A stretch of 24,424 nt of DNA from Candidatus Woesearchaeota archaeon (GCA_003560545.1 PWLK01000104.1:1-24424); one strand, 5' to 3'; counted from the stretch's first letter, positions 15,318 through 23,789 are shown. Notes: generated by a model from the letters alone, not told the origin. Made by a program: numbers and translations.

Positions 15318-15369
15318 TTAAGTGCTCCAAAAAACAGGTTCCGACATTTATATGCCAATATAAAAGCAT

Positions 15370-15379
15370 TTATAAAAGA
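15370..15379 (+). promoter_or_regulatory. TATA box of the TBP gene
   Basis: TTTATAAAAG predicts transcription start around 15397-15404, leaving a leader of about 40 nt with a G-rich ribosome-binding-like stretch (15428-15433) before ATG 15440. A second A+T-rich box lies at about 15348-15366. TBP thus differs from the leaderless genes around it. Confidence 0.5.
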
Positions 15380-15439
15380 AAACGTATTACCCCTTTAAAA
15401 GGCGACAAAATCGCACTTAACGCCAAAGGGGGGATCCAC

Positions 15440-16024
15440 ATGGCACAAAAAGAAGCTGTGAAAGCAAAAAAAGAATCATTCGACCCACACGAAAACATAA
15501 GCGTGGTAAACATAGTCGTAAGCACAAGCCTGGAACACGACATACCATTAGAAAAAATGGCAGCCACACTAAGCAACACAGAATACAACCCAGAACAATT
15601 CCCAGGCCTCGTAATAAGAATCAAAGACCCAAAAACATCCGCGCTAATATTCAGCTCAGGAAACATAGTCTGCACGGGAGCAAGAAGCCTAGAAAAAGTA
15701 GACGAAAGCATCCAGAGAATAATCGAAAGCGTAGAAAAAATCGGCATAAAAATCAAGATAAAACCAAAAATCAACGTACAAAACATCGTAGCAAGCGGCA
15801 ACATAGGAATGGACTTAAACCTAAACACATTAGCGATGAAACTAGACAACACAGAATACGAACCAGAACAATTCCCAGGCCTAGTCTACAAGCTAATGGA
15901 AGCAAAAGCAACATTCCTGTTGTTCAGTAACGGAAAAATCGTATGCACAGGAACCAAATCCGAAGAAATGGTACACAAAGCAGTAGACATGCTCATAGCA
16001 AACCTGAAAAAGCTGAAAAAATAA
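15440..16024 (+). CDS. tbp: TATA-box binding protein
   Basis: This is the general transcription factor that bends promoter DNA and recruits TFB. The product is 194 aa with the expected two direct repeats. Repeat 1 holds NTEYNPEQFPGLVIRIKDP and FSSGNIVCTGA; repeat 2 holds NTEYEPEQFPGLVYKLMEA and FSNGKIVCTGT. The DNA-intercalating phenylalanines of both repeats are present (EQFPGL and the F before S-x-G). The N terminus has a short charged extension, and the C terminus ends in lysines rather than an acidic tail. The ATG follows GGGGGGATCCAC. The gene is A/C-rich. Upstream ORBs raise the possibility of control by Orc1. Confidence 0.96.
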   Translation: MAQKEAVKAKKESFDPHENISVVNIVVSTSLEHDIPLEKMAATLSNTEYNPEQFPGLVIRIKDPKTSALIFSSGNIVCTGARSLEKVDESIQRIIESVEKIGIKIKIKPKINVQNIVASGNIGMDLNLNTLAMKLDNTEYEPEQFPGLVYKLMEAKATFLLFSNGKIVCTGTKSEEMVHKAVDMLIANLKKLKK

Positions 16025-16043
16025 CGAAAAAACTTCAGCAAAC

Positions 16044-16050
16044 TTTTTTT
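16044..16050 (+). terminator. T tract after TBP
   Basis: A run of seven T lies 20 nt past the TBP stop and before the MCM start region, which suggests that TBP and MCM are separate transcripts. Read-through is possible. Confidence 0.35.
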
Positions 16051-16098
16051 AGAGGAACAAATTCCCTGCTATAACACATACTAGAAGGTAGACCCTAA

Positions 16099-19000
16099 AT
16101 GGACGCCAAAGAACAAATCGACAAATTCCAAGAATTCTTCGAACTAAACTACCATGAAGAACTACTCCACAAAGCAAGCCAAACAGAAGAAAGCATCGTC
16201 GTAGACTTCCCCGAGCTCGCCAAACACGACTTAGCACTCGCAGAATCCCTCCTGGAAGAACCAGAAGAAACAATAAAAGCCGCAGAATACGCAATAACCA
16301 GATTCGACTTAGGACACGACGCAAAGATAAACGTTCGCTTCAGAAACCTCCCAGATTCCTCAAAGATAATCATAAGAGATATAAGAAGCAAGCACCTAAA
16401 AAAAATCTTTGAATTCCAAGGCATAGTAAGACAAAAAACAGATGTAAGGCCACAAGTAACAAGCGCAAAATTCGAATGCCCAAGCTGTGGGAACCTAATA
16501 AATGTATTACAACTAGACGCGAAATTCAAAGAGCCCACGAATTGCAGCTGCGGCAGAAAAGGAAAATTTCGGTTGCTAGACCAAAGCCTTGTAGACGTGC
16601 AAAAACTCGTCCTAGAAGAAAGCCCGGAAGACCTCGACGGAGGAGAACAACCAAAGAGAATAAACGTATTCCTAAAACAAGACCTTGTAAGCCCGATGAG
16701 CGAGAAAAAAACCAATCCGGGAAGCAAAATAAAAATAGTTGGAATTTTAAAAGAAGTCCCGGTAAACCTCCCGACAGGAGGACAAAGCACGCGTTACGAT
16801 TTAATATTTGAAGCAAACTACGTAGAACCACTACACGAAGAATTCACAAGCCTAACACTATCCAAAGAAGAAAAAGAAGAAATACAAAAAATCTCCAAAG
16901 ACCCCAAGATATACGAAAAATTAACCAAAAGCATAGCGCCCACTGTTTACGGACACGACAGGATAAAAGAAGCATTATTACTACAATTATTCGGCGGGAG
17001 AAGAAAATCCCAGGACGACGGAGTCGTAAGAAGAGGAGACATACACGTACTACTAGTAGGAGACCCGGGAAGCGGTAAAAGCCAGCTCTTAAAAAGAGTA
17101 TCCCACGTAGCACCCAAATCAAGATTCGTATCAGGAAAAGGAGCTAGTGGTGCAGGCCTATGTGTAAGCCCTGAAAGCACTGTATTGCTAAACCCGGGCG
17201 GCATGGAAAGCATATCAAGGGCTGTGGAAAACAATATGACTCACCCCGAATTATACGTTGAAGGTGTCTGGAAACAAGAGGATGTCAAGAGCTTCAAGAT
17301 ACAAAGCCTTTCCAACGACTTAAAACTCCACTCAAAGCACCCCTCAGCGATATGGAAGCTTAAAGCCCCAGGGGAAATGGTTAAAGTAAAGCTAAGGAAT
17401 GGCATGGAGATAGAGCTGACAGAGAACACAAAGCTCTTCACAATTGAAAAAGGAAAAACTTTTTGGAAGAAAAGCCTAGACATCGAAGAAGGAGACTTTG
17501 TCGCAACGCCCAGAAAGCTTCTCCCAGGAAAAATAAAAGAGCAATACGTAGCAGATATTATTTCCTCGAACCCTGTTGTGCATGGAGCTGAAAACATTGT
17601 CAGGCAAGCAGTTACCAGGCTTTCTGAAAAGTACGGCTCAATAAGGAACGCTTCAAAAAAGCTAGGGATCCACGAAGGCAACCTTTACTATTCATGGACT
17701 AACAGCAAAGCAAGAGGTAATATAAAACTTCAATCCCTAAAAAAAATATGTGAAGAAACAAGGCTTGAATGGAAAAAAGAAGTAAATAAAATAAGCCTTT
17801 TCAACGGAAAAAAACATTTTCTTCCCGTGCTCTTAGATGGAGAAATACTATATGTTGCAGGGCTCATAGCGGGCGACGGTGACATAAGAAAATCTGGTGA
17901 AACAACCAGTGTAAGGCTTTCATCATCCACCAAAGAATTCCACGAAGCATTCAGACGAGTGCTAAAGGAAAAATTCGGCTTGAAATACAGTGTTACGAGC
18001 AAATCAAGCAAGAGGCCTGAAGCAACAAGAACCCATTCGAAAATAATTGGAGAAATACTGAACAGCCTAGGCATTCCCTTCTCCCCTAAATCAGGCAAGA
18101 TAAGAATGTCAAACATATTGCTAAAACTCAACAACAAATTATTAGCAGCATACATATCAGGCCTCTTCGACTCAGACGGAACAATCTTTTACAGGGAACA
18201 CGGAAGAGGAAGCCACTGCGCATCATACCATACTTGCTCCAAAGAACTCGCAAAACAGCTCCAACTCGCGCTCCTAAGGTACTCTATAAGGTCAAGAATA
18301 CGTGTAAAGCCCCCAAGGAAAGGAAAAATCACTAGGAACCAAGAATTATATGTTTTGGACATAACAGGAATTAGCAACATCAAAAAGTTCAGCGAAGCAT
18401 TCACATTAAATCATCCTGAAAAGAAAGAAAAGCTAAGAAAAATATTGTCTGAACACAAAAAAGAAAACACGAATACGGATGTCCTGCCAGGAATAGGAAG
18501 CCTTGTAAAAAAAGCGTTGCAAGAAAAAAAGCTTTCACTAAAAAAAACGAGGTGGCATAAAAACTATTCAAGAAACGCATTAAAAAAATTAACAGCGAGA
18601 CACCTCCAAAAGCATCCTTTTCTCAAAAACCTTGCAGAGTCAGACATTTACTGGGAGAAAGTGTATTCTGTAAAAAGGACAAAGCCAAAATACCAATACG
18701 TGTACGATTTGACAGTGGAAGACTCCCACAACTTCGTCGTAGATGGAATACTAGTCCACAACACCGCAGCGGTAGTCCGTGATGAGTTCTTAAGAGGTTG
18801 GGCTTTGGAAGCAGGGGCGCTAGTCCTTGCAAACAGAGGATTGGTGTGCATCGACGAGTTGGACAAGATGAGCAAGGAAGATACCTCAGCGATGCACGAA
18901 GCACTCGAACAACAAAGCGTCAGCGTAAGCAAAGCTAACATACAGGCAACCCTGAGAGCAGAAACCACTGTGCTGGCAGCGGCAAACCCGAAGTTCGGAA

Positions 19001-19716
19001 GGTTCGACCCATATGAATTGCTCGTAAAACAAATCGAGCTTCCAAGCACCCTGATAAACAGGTTTGACTTAATATTCCCTGTCAAAGACCTGCCTGACAA
19101 GGAAAAAGATGACCAGTTAGCGTCTTTCATACTAGAACTTCATAAAGAAGCAGACCAAGCTAAGTCAGACATAGACACGGATGTAATGAAAAAATATGTT
19201 GCTTACGCAAAACAATTTGTCAACCCCAAGCTCACAGAACCCGCGTTACAGGAAATAAAAGAATACTTTGTAAGCATGAGAAACACAGGCAACGAAGAAG
19301 ACAAAGTAAAAAGCATACCTATCAGTGCAAGGCAACTCGAAGGACTAATAAGGCTTTCTGAAGCAAGCGCGAGAACAAGGCTTTCCAACGCGGTAACAAA
19401 AAAAGACGCTAAAAGAGCTATAGACTTACTCCACCACTGCCTAACACTCATAGGCCTTGACACAAAGACAAACACTTTCGACATAGACAGGATAACAACA
19501 GGGATCACAGCCAGCCAAAGAGGCAACATACACGAAATAAAAGAAATCATAAACGCCCTGGAAAAAGAAATAGGAAAACTAATACCAGTAGAACACGTAG
19601 TAAGGGAAGCTGCGAACAAAAACATCTCCGAGGAAGACGTGAATGAAGTCATAGAAAAACTGAAACGCGCAGGAGACATATTCAGCCCCAGGCACGGCCA
19701 TATAAGCAAGATATAA
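16099..19716 (+). CDS. mcm: MCM replicative helicase (contains an intein)
   Basis: This is the replicative hexameric helicase. The precursor has 1205 aa, and removing the 534-residue intein leaves a 671-aa protein, normal for archaeal MCM. The N-terminal domain carries a zinc site with C127, C130, C149 and C151. Walker A is GDPGSGKS (321-328). The intein interrupts the sequence between GKGASGAGL and TAAVVRDEF. Walker B is CIDELDKM (from C917), sensor 1 AAANPKFGRFD, and the arginine finger region LPSTLINRFDLIF. A C-terminal winged helix (about 1130-1205) follows. AAGGT at 16085-16089 lies about 9 nt before the ATG. Extein codons near the insertion site look less A/C-rich than the rest, a possible co-conversion trace (inference). 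Confidence 0.96.
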   Translation: MDAKEQIDKFQEFFELNYHEELLHKASQTEESIVVDFPELAKHDLALAESLLEEPEETIKAAEYAITRFDLGHDAKINVRFRNLPDSSKIIIRDIRSKHLKKIFEFQGIVRQKTDVRPQVTSAKFECPSCGNLINVLQLDAKFKEPTNCSCGRKGKFRLLDQSLVDVQKLVLEESPEDLDGGEQPKRINVFLKQDLVSPMSEKKTNPGSKIKIVGILKEVPVNLPTGGQSTRYDLIFEANYVEPLHEEFTSLTLSKEEKEEIQKISKDPKIYEKLTKSIAPTVYGHDRIKEALLLQLFGGRRKSQDDGVVRRGDIHVLLVGDPGSGKSQLLKRVSHVAPKSRFVSGKGASGAGLCVSPESTVLLNPGGMESISRAVENNMTHPELYVEGVWKQEDVKSFKIQSLSNDLKLHSKHPSAIWKLKAPGEMVKVKLRNGMEIELTENTKLFTIEKGKTFWKKSLDIEEGDFVATPRKLLPGKIKEQYVADIISSNPVVHGAENIVRQAVTRLSEKYGSIRNASKKLGIHEGNLYYSWTNSKARGNIKLQSLKKICEETRLEWKKEVNKISLFNGKKHFLPVLLDGEILYVAGLIAGDGDIRKSGETTSVRLSSSTKEFHEAFRRVLKEKFGLKYSVTSKSSKRPEATRTHSKIIGEILNSLGIPFSPKSGKIRMSNILLKLNNKLLAAYISGLFDSDGTIFYREHGRGSHCASYHTCSKELAKQLQLALLRYSIRSRIRVKPPRKGKITRNQELYVLDITGISNIKKFSEAFTLNHPEKKEKLRKILSEHKKENTNTDVLPGIGSLVKKALQEKKLSLKKTRWHKNYSRNALKKLTARHLQKHPFLKNLAESDIYWEKVYSVKRTKPKYQYVYDLTVEDSHNFVVDGILVHNTAAVVRDEFLRGWALEAGALVLANRGLVCIDELDKMSKEDTSAMHEALEQQSVSVSKANIQATLRAETTVLAAANPKFGRFDPYELLVKQIELPSTLINRFDLIFPVKDLPDKEKDDQLASFILELHKEADQAKSDIDTDVMKKYVAYAKQFVNPKLTEPALQEIKEYFVSMRNTGNEEDKVKSIPISARQLEGLIRLSEASARTRLSNAVTKKDAKRAIDLLHHCLTLIGLDTKTNTFDIDRITTGITASQRGNIHEIKEIINALEKEIGKLIPVEHVVREAANKNISEEDVNEVIEKLKRAGDIFSPRHGHISKI
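17161..18762 (+). mobile_element. MCM intein with LAGLIDADG homing endonuclease
   Basis: Residues 355-888 of the MCM precursor form a self-splicing intein of 534 aa. Block A is CVSPESTVLLNPGG, with nucleophile C355. Blocks F and G are YVYDLTVEDSHNFVVDG and ILVHN, ending in the expected His-Asn, with Thr as the +1 extein residue. A two-motif LAGLIDADG endonuclease is present: AGLIAGDGDI (587-596) and SGLFDSDGTI (687-696), both with their acidic residues. It therefore looks active for homing. The N-terminal block B reads TENTKLFT (441-448), with Thr where most inteins have His. The insertion point is in the conserved ATPase core just after Walker A, a typical site. Confidence 0.93.
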
Positions 19717-19755
19717 CTTGGCAGATATTTCTTTTTAGAAAGTTTTAAATAAAAT

Positions 19756-20484
19756 ATGTCCCAGGAAGATACTTTTGCTAAGGAACAGAGACTTATGAAA
19801 CCAACGCTGAACCCGGAGCTCGACGAGCAAGGAGTAACTGACACGATAAATAATTATTATTTCTCTGAACTGCCTAAAATAAAAGAAATTGCCTTGTCAA
19901 AAGACAAAAATTGGGAAGATCAAGTATACCTTCTTGGAAGCAGAGCGCCGCTCCAGGATTTAAGAGAGGAAAAACCTGTCCTTTACGACTTTGCAAATTT
20001 AAACTCGGAAATAGAACGAAAAATCTCTCTTTATGGAGGTATTACCCAGGAAAAAATAATGGGGGTTAGCATTGTAAGCCCGGACAGGGAACTCCTAGGA
20101 GCATATACTGAATTCAAAAAGATACAAGAAGATTTTTTCGCTATACTCGCAATACATTCCAGGAACAAAGGCTTTGAGAGTTTTTCAGGTAACCACGATA
20201 AATACGCTGGCTTCAAAAAAGGCGTTGTGGGGGAACTAGCTCAGAACACTAATTTTTCCCCTAAAGCAATCCTGGCATCACCTTTCATTTTCTTCAGAGA
20301 TGTCCCTGAATTAACAGAATATGTGAGTGCGCCATTATCAGAATTCTTAGATAATGATACATCAGAATTTGTACACACTGAAAGCGAACGTGAGAAACTC
20401 GCAGATTTATACTATTTCAATATTAATATGTTGTCCGTGCTTGAAGCATATTCTGATAATGAACTCCGGGCTTTAAGGTTCTGA
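19756..20484 (+). CDS. Unrecognised soluble protein (242 aa)
   Basis: I do not recognise this protein. It is acidic, has no signal peptide, membrane segment or cysteine motif, and contains segments such as YLLGSRAPLQDLREEKP, KIMGVSIVSPDRELLGAY, FFAILAIHSRNKGFESFSG and LADLYYFNINMLSVLEAYSD. A TATA-like TTTTAAATAAAA lies at 19743-19754, only 8 bp before ATG 19756, too close for that start to be the first codon of the transcript. The next in-frame ATG at 19795 (residue 14) has AGGA at 19781-19784 and fits the promoter better, so the true protein may be 229 aa. It precedes the Dps gene, which has its own promoter. Confidence 0.7.
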   Translation: MSQEDTFAKEQRLMKPTLNPELDEQGVTDTINNYYFSELPKIKEIALSKDKNWEDQVYLLGSRAPLQDLREEKPVLYDFANLNSEIERKISLYGGITQEKIMGVSIVSPDRELLGAYTEFKKIQEDFFAILAIHSRNKGFESFSGNHDKYAGFKKGVVGELAQNTNFSPKAILASPFIFFRDVPELTEYVSAPLSEFLDNDTSEFVHTESEREKLADLYYFNINMLSVLEAYSDNELRALRF

Positions 20485-20503
20485 AACCAAGGAACAATAG
20501 AAA

Positions 20504-20547
20504 TATTATTATAATAATGCTTCTTCTCCAAAAACACATAGGAGGTG
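20504..20547 (+). promoter_or_regulatory. Promoter and strong Shine-Dalgarno of the Dps gene
   Basis: TATTATTATAATAAT (20504-20518) is a TATA-like box that would place the transcript start near 20537. GGAGGTG (20541-20547) is a full-strength ribosome binding site 6 nt before ATG 20554, unlike the leaderless pattern of most genes here. Confidence 0.5.
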
Positions 20548-20553
20548 TTATTC

Positions 20554-21021
20554 ATGAACATAGGATTAAAAGAAGAAAACATAAAGAACGTATCAGGTGC
20601 GCTTAACAACTACTTGGCAGACCTTTACGTTCTTGTTACAAAGACAAAGAACTACCATTGGAATATGAAAGGACAGCATTTCTACACGTATCACAAGATG
20701 TTACAGGAACACTACGAAGCGCTGGATGAAGCTGTAGATGAAGTCGCCGAAAGGATTGTCATGCTAGGAGAAACCGCTATTGGGACGTTAAAAGAATTTT
20801 CCAAGAAATCAGTCTTAAAAGAAACGCCAGGGGAAGAGCTTTCTGAGAAGAAGATGATTCAAAACCTTGTCAAGGATCATGAACAAATGATAAAAGGCTT
20901 AAGGGAGAGCATTGTTTTGTGTCAGGAGAACAAGGACGAGGGCTCTGCAGACTTATTAGTCGGCCAGCTTAAGTTCCACGAGAAAACCGCGTGGATGCTG
21001 AGGTCTTCTCTGGAAAAATAA
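20554..21021 (+). CDS. dps: Dps-family ferritin-like protein
   Basis: The product is 155 aa, the usual Dps length. Dps proteins form a 12-subunit shell that oxidises and stores iron using hydrogen peroxide and protects DNA from oxidative damage. The inter-subunit ferroxidase ligands H35, H47, D62 and E66 have the classical spacing, within KNYHWNMKGQHFYTYH and DEAVDEVAERI. A GTG start 9 nt earlier (20545) is possible, but it overlaps the GGAGGTG ribosome binding site, so ATG 20554 is chosen. The gene has its own promoter and ends in an oligo-T terminator, so it is a single-gene unit, probably stress-inducible (inference). Confidence 0.93.
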   Translation: MNIGLKEENIKNVSGALNNYLADLYVLVTKTKNYHWNMKGQHFYTYHKMLQEHYEALDEAVDEVAERIVMLGETAIGTLKEFSKKSVLKETPGEELSEKKMIQNLVKDHEQMIKGLRESIVLCQENKDEGSADLLVGQLKFHEKTAWMLRSSLEK

Positions 21022-21042
21022 TTTTTTTTCTTTAATTTTTTT
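21022..21042 (+). terminator. T-rich terminator after Dps
   Basis: T8 at 21022-21029 begins right after the stop codon, and a second T-rich tract follows. The second tract runs into the TATA box of the macrodomain gene (TTTTTTTAAATC). Confidence 0.45.
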
Positions 21043-21070
21043 AAATCAGCGCTTTTTCTGGTACTAAAAA

Positions 21071-21574
21071 ATGGAAATCGAAGTGATACAGGGCAACATT
21101 GTGGACGTGGAGGCAGATGTTATAGTCAACGCAGCCAATCGTACATTATTAGGGGGTGGGGGCGTTGACGGCGTGATTCATGCTGCTGCAGGCCCAAAGC
21201 TTTTGGATGAATGCCTTGAATTAAGGAAATCAAAATTTGTTTCCGGCCTGCCCACCGGCCAAGTCGCTGTGACTAAAGCATATAACCTGAAATCCAAACA
21301 CATATTCCACACAGTAGGGCCTGTAAAAGGAAAGGATGACTTGTCCTTGCTGAAAGACTGCTATGTTAACTGCCTGAGGAAAGCAGAGGAGTTAGGTGCT
21401 GAAAGCATTGCGTTCCCAGCTATAAGCACAGGCGCGTACAAGGTTCCAGTTGAGTATTCCGCTAAATTAGTAAGGGAAATTCTGAAGAATTATACTCCGA
21501 ACCTTAAAGTTAAATTAGTACTTTACAGCTACGCAGACAAATCCATATACGACGAAGTATTCAGGGAGAAATAA
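21071..21574 (+). CDS. Macrodomain protein (ADP-ribose / O-acetyl-ADP-ribose hydrolase type)
   Basis: This is a stand-alone macrodomain of 167 aa. It has QGNIVDVEADVIVNAANRTL with the conserved N20 and N23, the glycine-rich loop LGGGGVDGVIHAAAG, and SIAFPAISTGAYKVP, which together bind ADP-ribose. The Asn plus glycine-loop arrangement is that of the MacroD/YmdB class, which removes mono-ADP-ribose or deacetylates O-acetyl-ADP-ribose. A TATA-like TTTTTTAAATC about 28 bp before ATG 21071 indicates a leaderless start. It converges on the Hef gene, with the two stop codons directly adjoining. Confidence 0.92.
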   Translation: MEIEVIQGNIVDVEADVIVNAANRTLLGGGGVDGVIHAAAGPKLLDECLELRKSKFVSGLPTGQVAVTKAYNLKSKHIFHTVGPVKGKDDLSLLKDCYVNCLRKAEELGAESIAFPAISTGAYKVPVEYSAKLVREILKNYTPNLKVKLVLYSYADKSIYDEVFREK

Positions 21575-23767
21575 TCATTTCCTGTACTCCCTGTCAAAGA
21601 GATCTTTTAGGCGCTTAGCCTTTTTCTCACCTACAAGTTCAACTTCTCTTAGTTCTTCTTCGGAGGCATTGACGATGTTCTTTATAGAATTAAAATGCTC
21701 TAGTAAATATGGCGCTATCCTGCTCCCTATGCCCGGGAACCCGCTTATTATATATTCTTGTATTTCCCTGTCAGTCATAGGTTTATGCGAGTGTAGCTGA
21801 AAGTCTTTCTTGTCAGGGTCTTGTTCTCTGTCCGCTATGACTTTCAGCAGGGAAGCTGTGTCTTTAGGGTTCTTCGTTTGTATTATCGGGATGCCTAGGT
21901 TTATGGTTAAAGCAGATATCATGCCTCTTATGGCGTTCGGATGAATCCTTCTTTGGCCGTACATGTCTTCTTCGCCTTCGACTATTATCAGGGGCTTCCT
22001 GTATTGCTTTAGGTCTTTGGCCTGGCTTAATAAGCGGCCGTCTATGATGCTGTCAACGAAGTCTTTAACTGTTTTGTATTCTATTACTACTTCGTCGCTT
22101 AACAAGTAATCCCCTACTTCGAGGCTTCTGAGTTCGACTTCAGCGTTCATTTCCAATAGTGCTTTAAGGGTGCTTGAGCCTTTCTCCCTGTAATCTACTT
22201 TTATAACTGCTTTTTTATCCTCGGAATAGTCAAGCACTGTCTTGGGCTTGTCTTCAAGGTGTTCATGCAATTTTTTCTTTACATTCCCAAGGTGGGTGTA
22301 CATCTTTCTTTCTTTGTGATGAGCACTCCACCTGTATGCTTCATCCCTTGTGCCTTTGCTTATCAGAGTTATTACTTTTCCTGCTCTCTGCCTTCCTGTT
22401 CGTCCTCTCCTTTGCACAGTTCTTATAGCGGAGGGTATTGGCTCGTAGAAAACAACCAAGTCTACTTCGGGGATGTCCAGGCCTTCCTCACCTACGGATG
22501 TAGCGATTAAGCATTGGAATTCGTTGTTTTCAAATCTTTCTATCATTTCCTTTTGCTTTTTCTGTGTTAAACCCGTGTTTTTCTTTTTGGCCTGCCCGAC
22601 AAATACTTCTGATTGTATTTTTTTGTCTGCGAGTATTTCTTTTATCTTTGTAGCGGTATCCCTGTACTGGGTGAATATGATTATCTTGGCTTTCTTGTTT
22701 TCCTTCACAATTTTTTCAGTTATTCTTTCAAGTTCGAGGAGCTTCGGGTGGGGTTCTTGTTTTTCTGCGAGCTTATTAGTTAATATCATTGCGGACCTGA
22801 AGTTTAGGTCTCTGACAAGGTTTTTTACGGCTTTGACTTTGCTTGTCACGGCTTGTTTTTCGAGTTCGTCGAAGTATTCTTTTAATGCGTGGACGCCTTG
22901 GCTTTCACATAGTTCTAACGCGTATTGGGCTTTCATGGATTCTGCTAAGAGGCTTATTGTTTTGAGGAGTTCATAGTCTTTTTCTCCTTGAGCGATTTTT
23001 GCGTGCAGTGCATTCATCGCGCTTAACATGTATGTTTTTGTGTTCACCGCGTTTTTCAGGTACCCGAAGTTTTTTGCTTCGTCAAGCTTTGATTTTATGG
23101 TTTTTTCAAGGAACATCTTTATTCTTTTGAGGTCTTCTGTCAGTTCTATGTTCACGTATTTCATGTCTATTTCCTGTACGTATGGCTCTACGTCTGGTGA
23201 TTCGTTGTTCCTGTACTCGATTTCCTGTACGCCTAGGTTAAGGCAGACTTGGAGTATTGTTTCGTTATCTGTTCCGGGGCTTGCGGTTAATGCAAGGATT
23301 CTTTCGTGTTTCGCGGTTTCCATGTATTTTTTTGCGATGTAAACATATGAGTAATCCCCGGTGGCTCTGTGTGCTTCGTCAAAGATTATTAAAGAAATGT
23401 TTTCGAGCTTGGCTTTCCTGTTTATCACGTCGTTTTCTACGCCTTGAGGGGTTGCGACTATTATTCTTTTTTCTTCCCATAACTTTTCTCTTTTCGCCGG
23501 GCTTACCGTTCCTGTGAATAATGTTATTTCTTCTTCGTGGCCAGGTATTAGTTGTTTCAGTGTTTTTTCGTGTTGCTGTGCTAGTGGCTTTGTGGGTGCT
23601 AAGAATAATATTTTTGATTCAGGGTAGTTTTTTAGGCGGTGGTGTATTAGCATGGCTGCGATTGCTGTCTTGCCGAGGCCTGTTGGCAGGACTACCAAGG
23701 TGTTGTTTTTTACTGCTGTGCTTAGTATGGTTTCCTGGTATAGTCTGGCTTTGAAGTCTTTGTTCAT
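21575..23767 (-). CDS. hef: Hef-type SF2 helicase / XPF-family nuclease
   Basis: Hef acts on stalled forks and branched DNA. The product is 730 aa, the expected length. The N-terminal SF2 helicase has LPTGLGKT (27-34), DEAH (130-133), TASPGT, and the motif V-VI segment ATSVGEEGLDIPEVDLV with QRRGRTGR. The C-terminal ERCC4 nuclease has VDYREKGSS, GDYLLSD (D553) and IEYKTVKDF (562-570). A tandem helix-hairpin-helix (GFPGIGSRIAPYLLEHFNSI and VELVGEKKAKRLKDLF) ends it. The nuclease signature is normally ERK-x-x-x-D, but Tyr564 replaces the arginine, so cleavage may be weakened. The minus-strand TTTAAATAA box at 23790-23798 lies 27 bp upstream (leaderless). Confidence 0.94.
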   Translation of the reverse strand: MNKDFKARLYQETILSTAVKNNTLVVLPTGLGKTAIAAMLIHHRLKNYPESKILFLAPTKPLAQQHEKTLKQLIPGHEEEITLFTGTVSPAKREKLWEEKRIIVATPQGVENDVINRKAKLENISLIIFDEAHRATGDYSYVYIAKKYMETAKHERILALTASPGTDNETILQVCLNLGVQEIEYRNNESPDVEPYVQEIDMKYVNIELTEDLKRIKMFLEKTIKSKLDEAKNFGYLKNAVNTKTYMLSAMNALHAKIAQGEKDYELLKTISLLAESMKAQYALELCESQGVHALKEYFDELEKQAVTSKVKAVKNLVRDLNFRSAMILTNKLAEKQEPHPKLLELERITEKIVKENKKAKIIIFTQYRDTATKIKEILADKKIQSEVFVGQAKKKNTGLTQKKQKEMIERFENNEFQCLIATSVGEEGLDIPEVDLVVFYEPIPSAIRTVQRRGRTGRQRAGKVITLISKGTRDEAYRWSAHHKERKMYTHLGNVKKKLHEHLEDKPKTVLDYSEDKKAVIKVDYREKGSSTLKALLEMNAEVELRSLEVGDYLLSDEVVIEYKTVKDFVDSIIDGRLLSQAKDLKQYRKPLIIVEGEEDMYGQRRIHPNAIRGMISALTINLGIPIIQTKNPKDTASLLKVIADREQDPDKKDFQLHSHKPMTDREIQEYIISGFPGIGSRIAPYLLEHFNSIKNIVNASEEELREVELVGEKKAKRLKDLFDREYRK

Positions 23768-23789
23768 CTCTCTCGGGAAAGTGTTTTTT

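Larger units (their letters stand above)
15124..15439. other. TBP upstream region with ORBs and inverted repeats
   Basis: This gene-free stretch of about 316 nt holds an inverted pair of the intergenic repeat (R2 at 15132-15156, R4 at 15177-15200), two ORB-like sites in direct orientation (15210-15230 and 15295-15317) and the TBP promoter. It may be a second origin, an auxiliary Orc1-loading site or an Orc1-responsive promoter; the sequence alone does not decide. Confidence 0.55.

Noticed and set aside
15390..15400. ACCCCTTT just downstream of the tbp TATA box as a third, inverted ORB.
   Set aside because: Only the G string (AAAGGGGT on the minus strand) is present. No TTCC/GGAA dyad lies at the required position.
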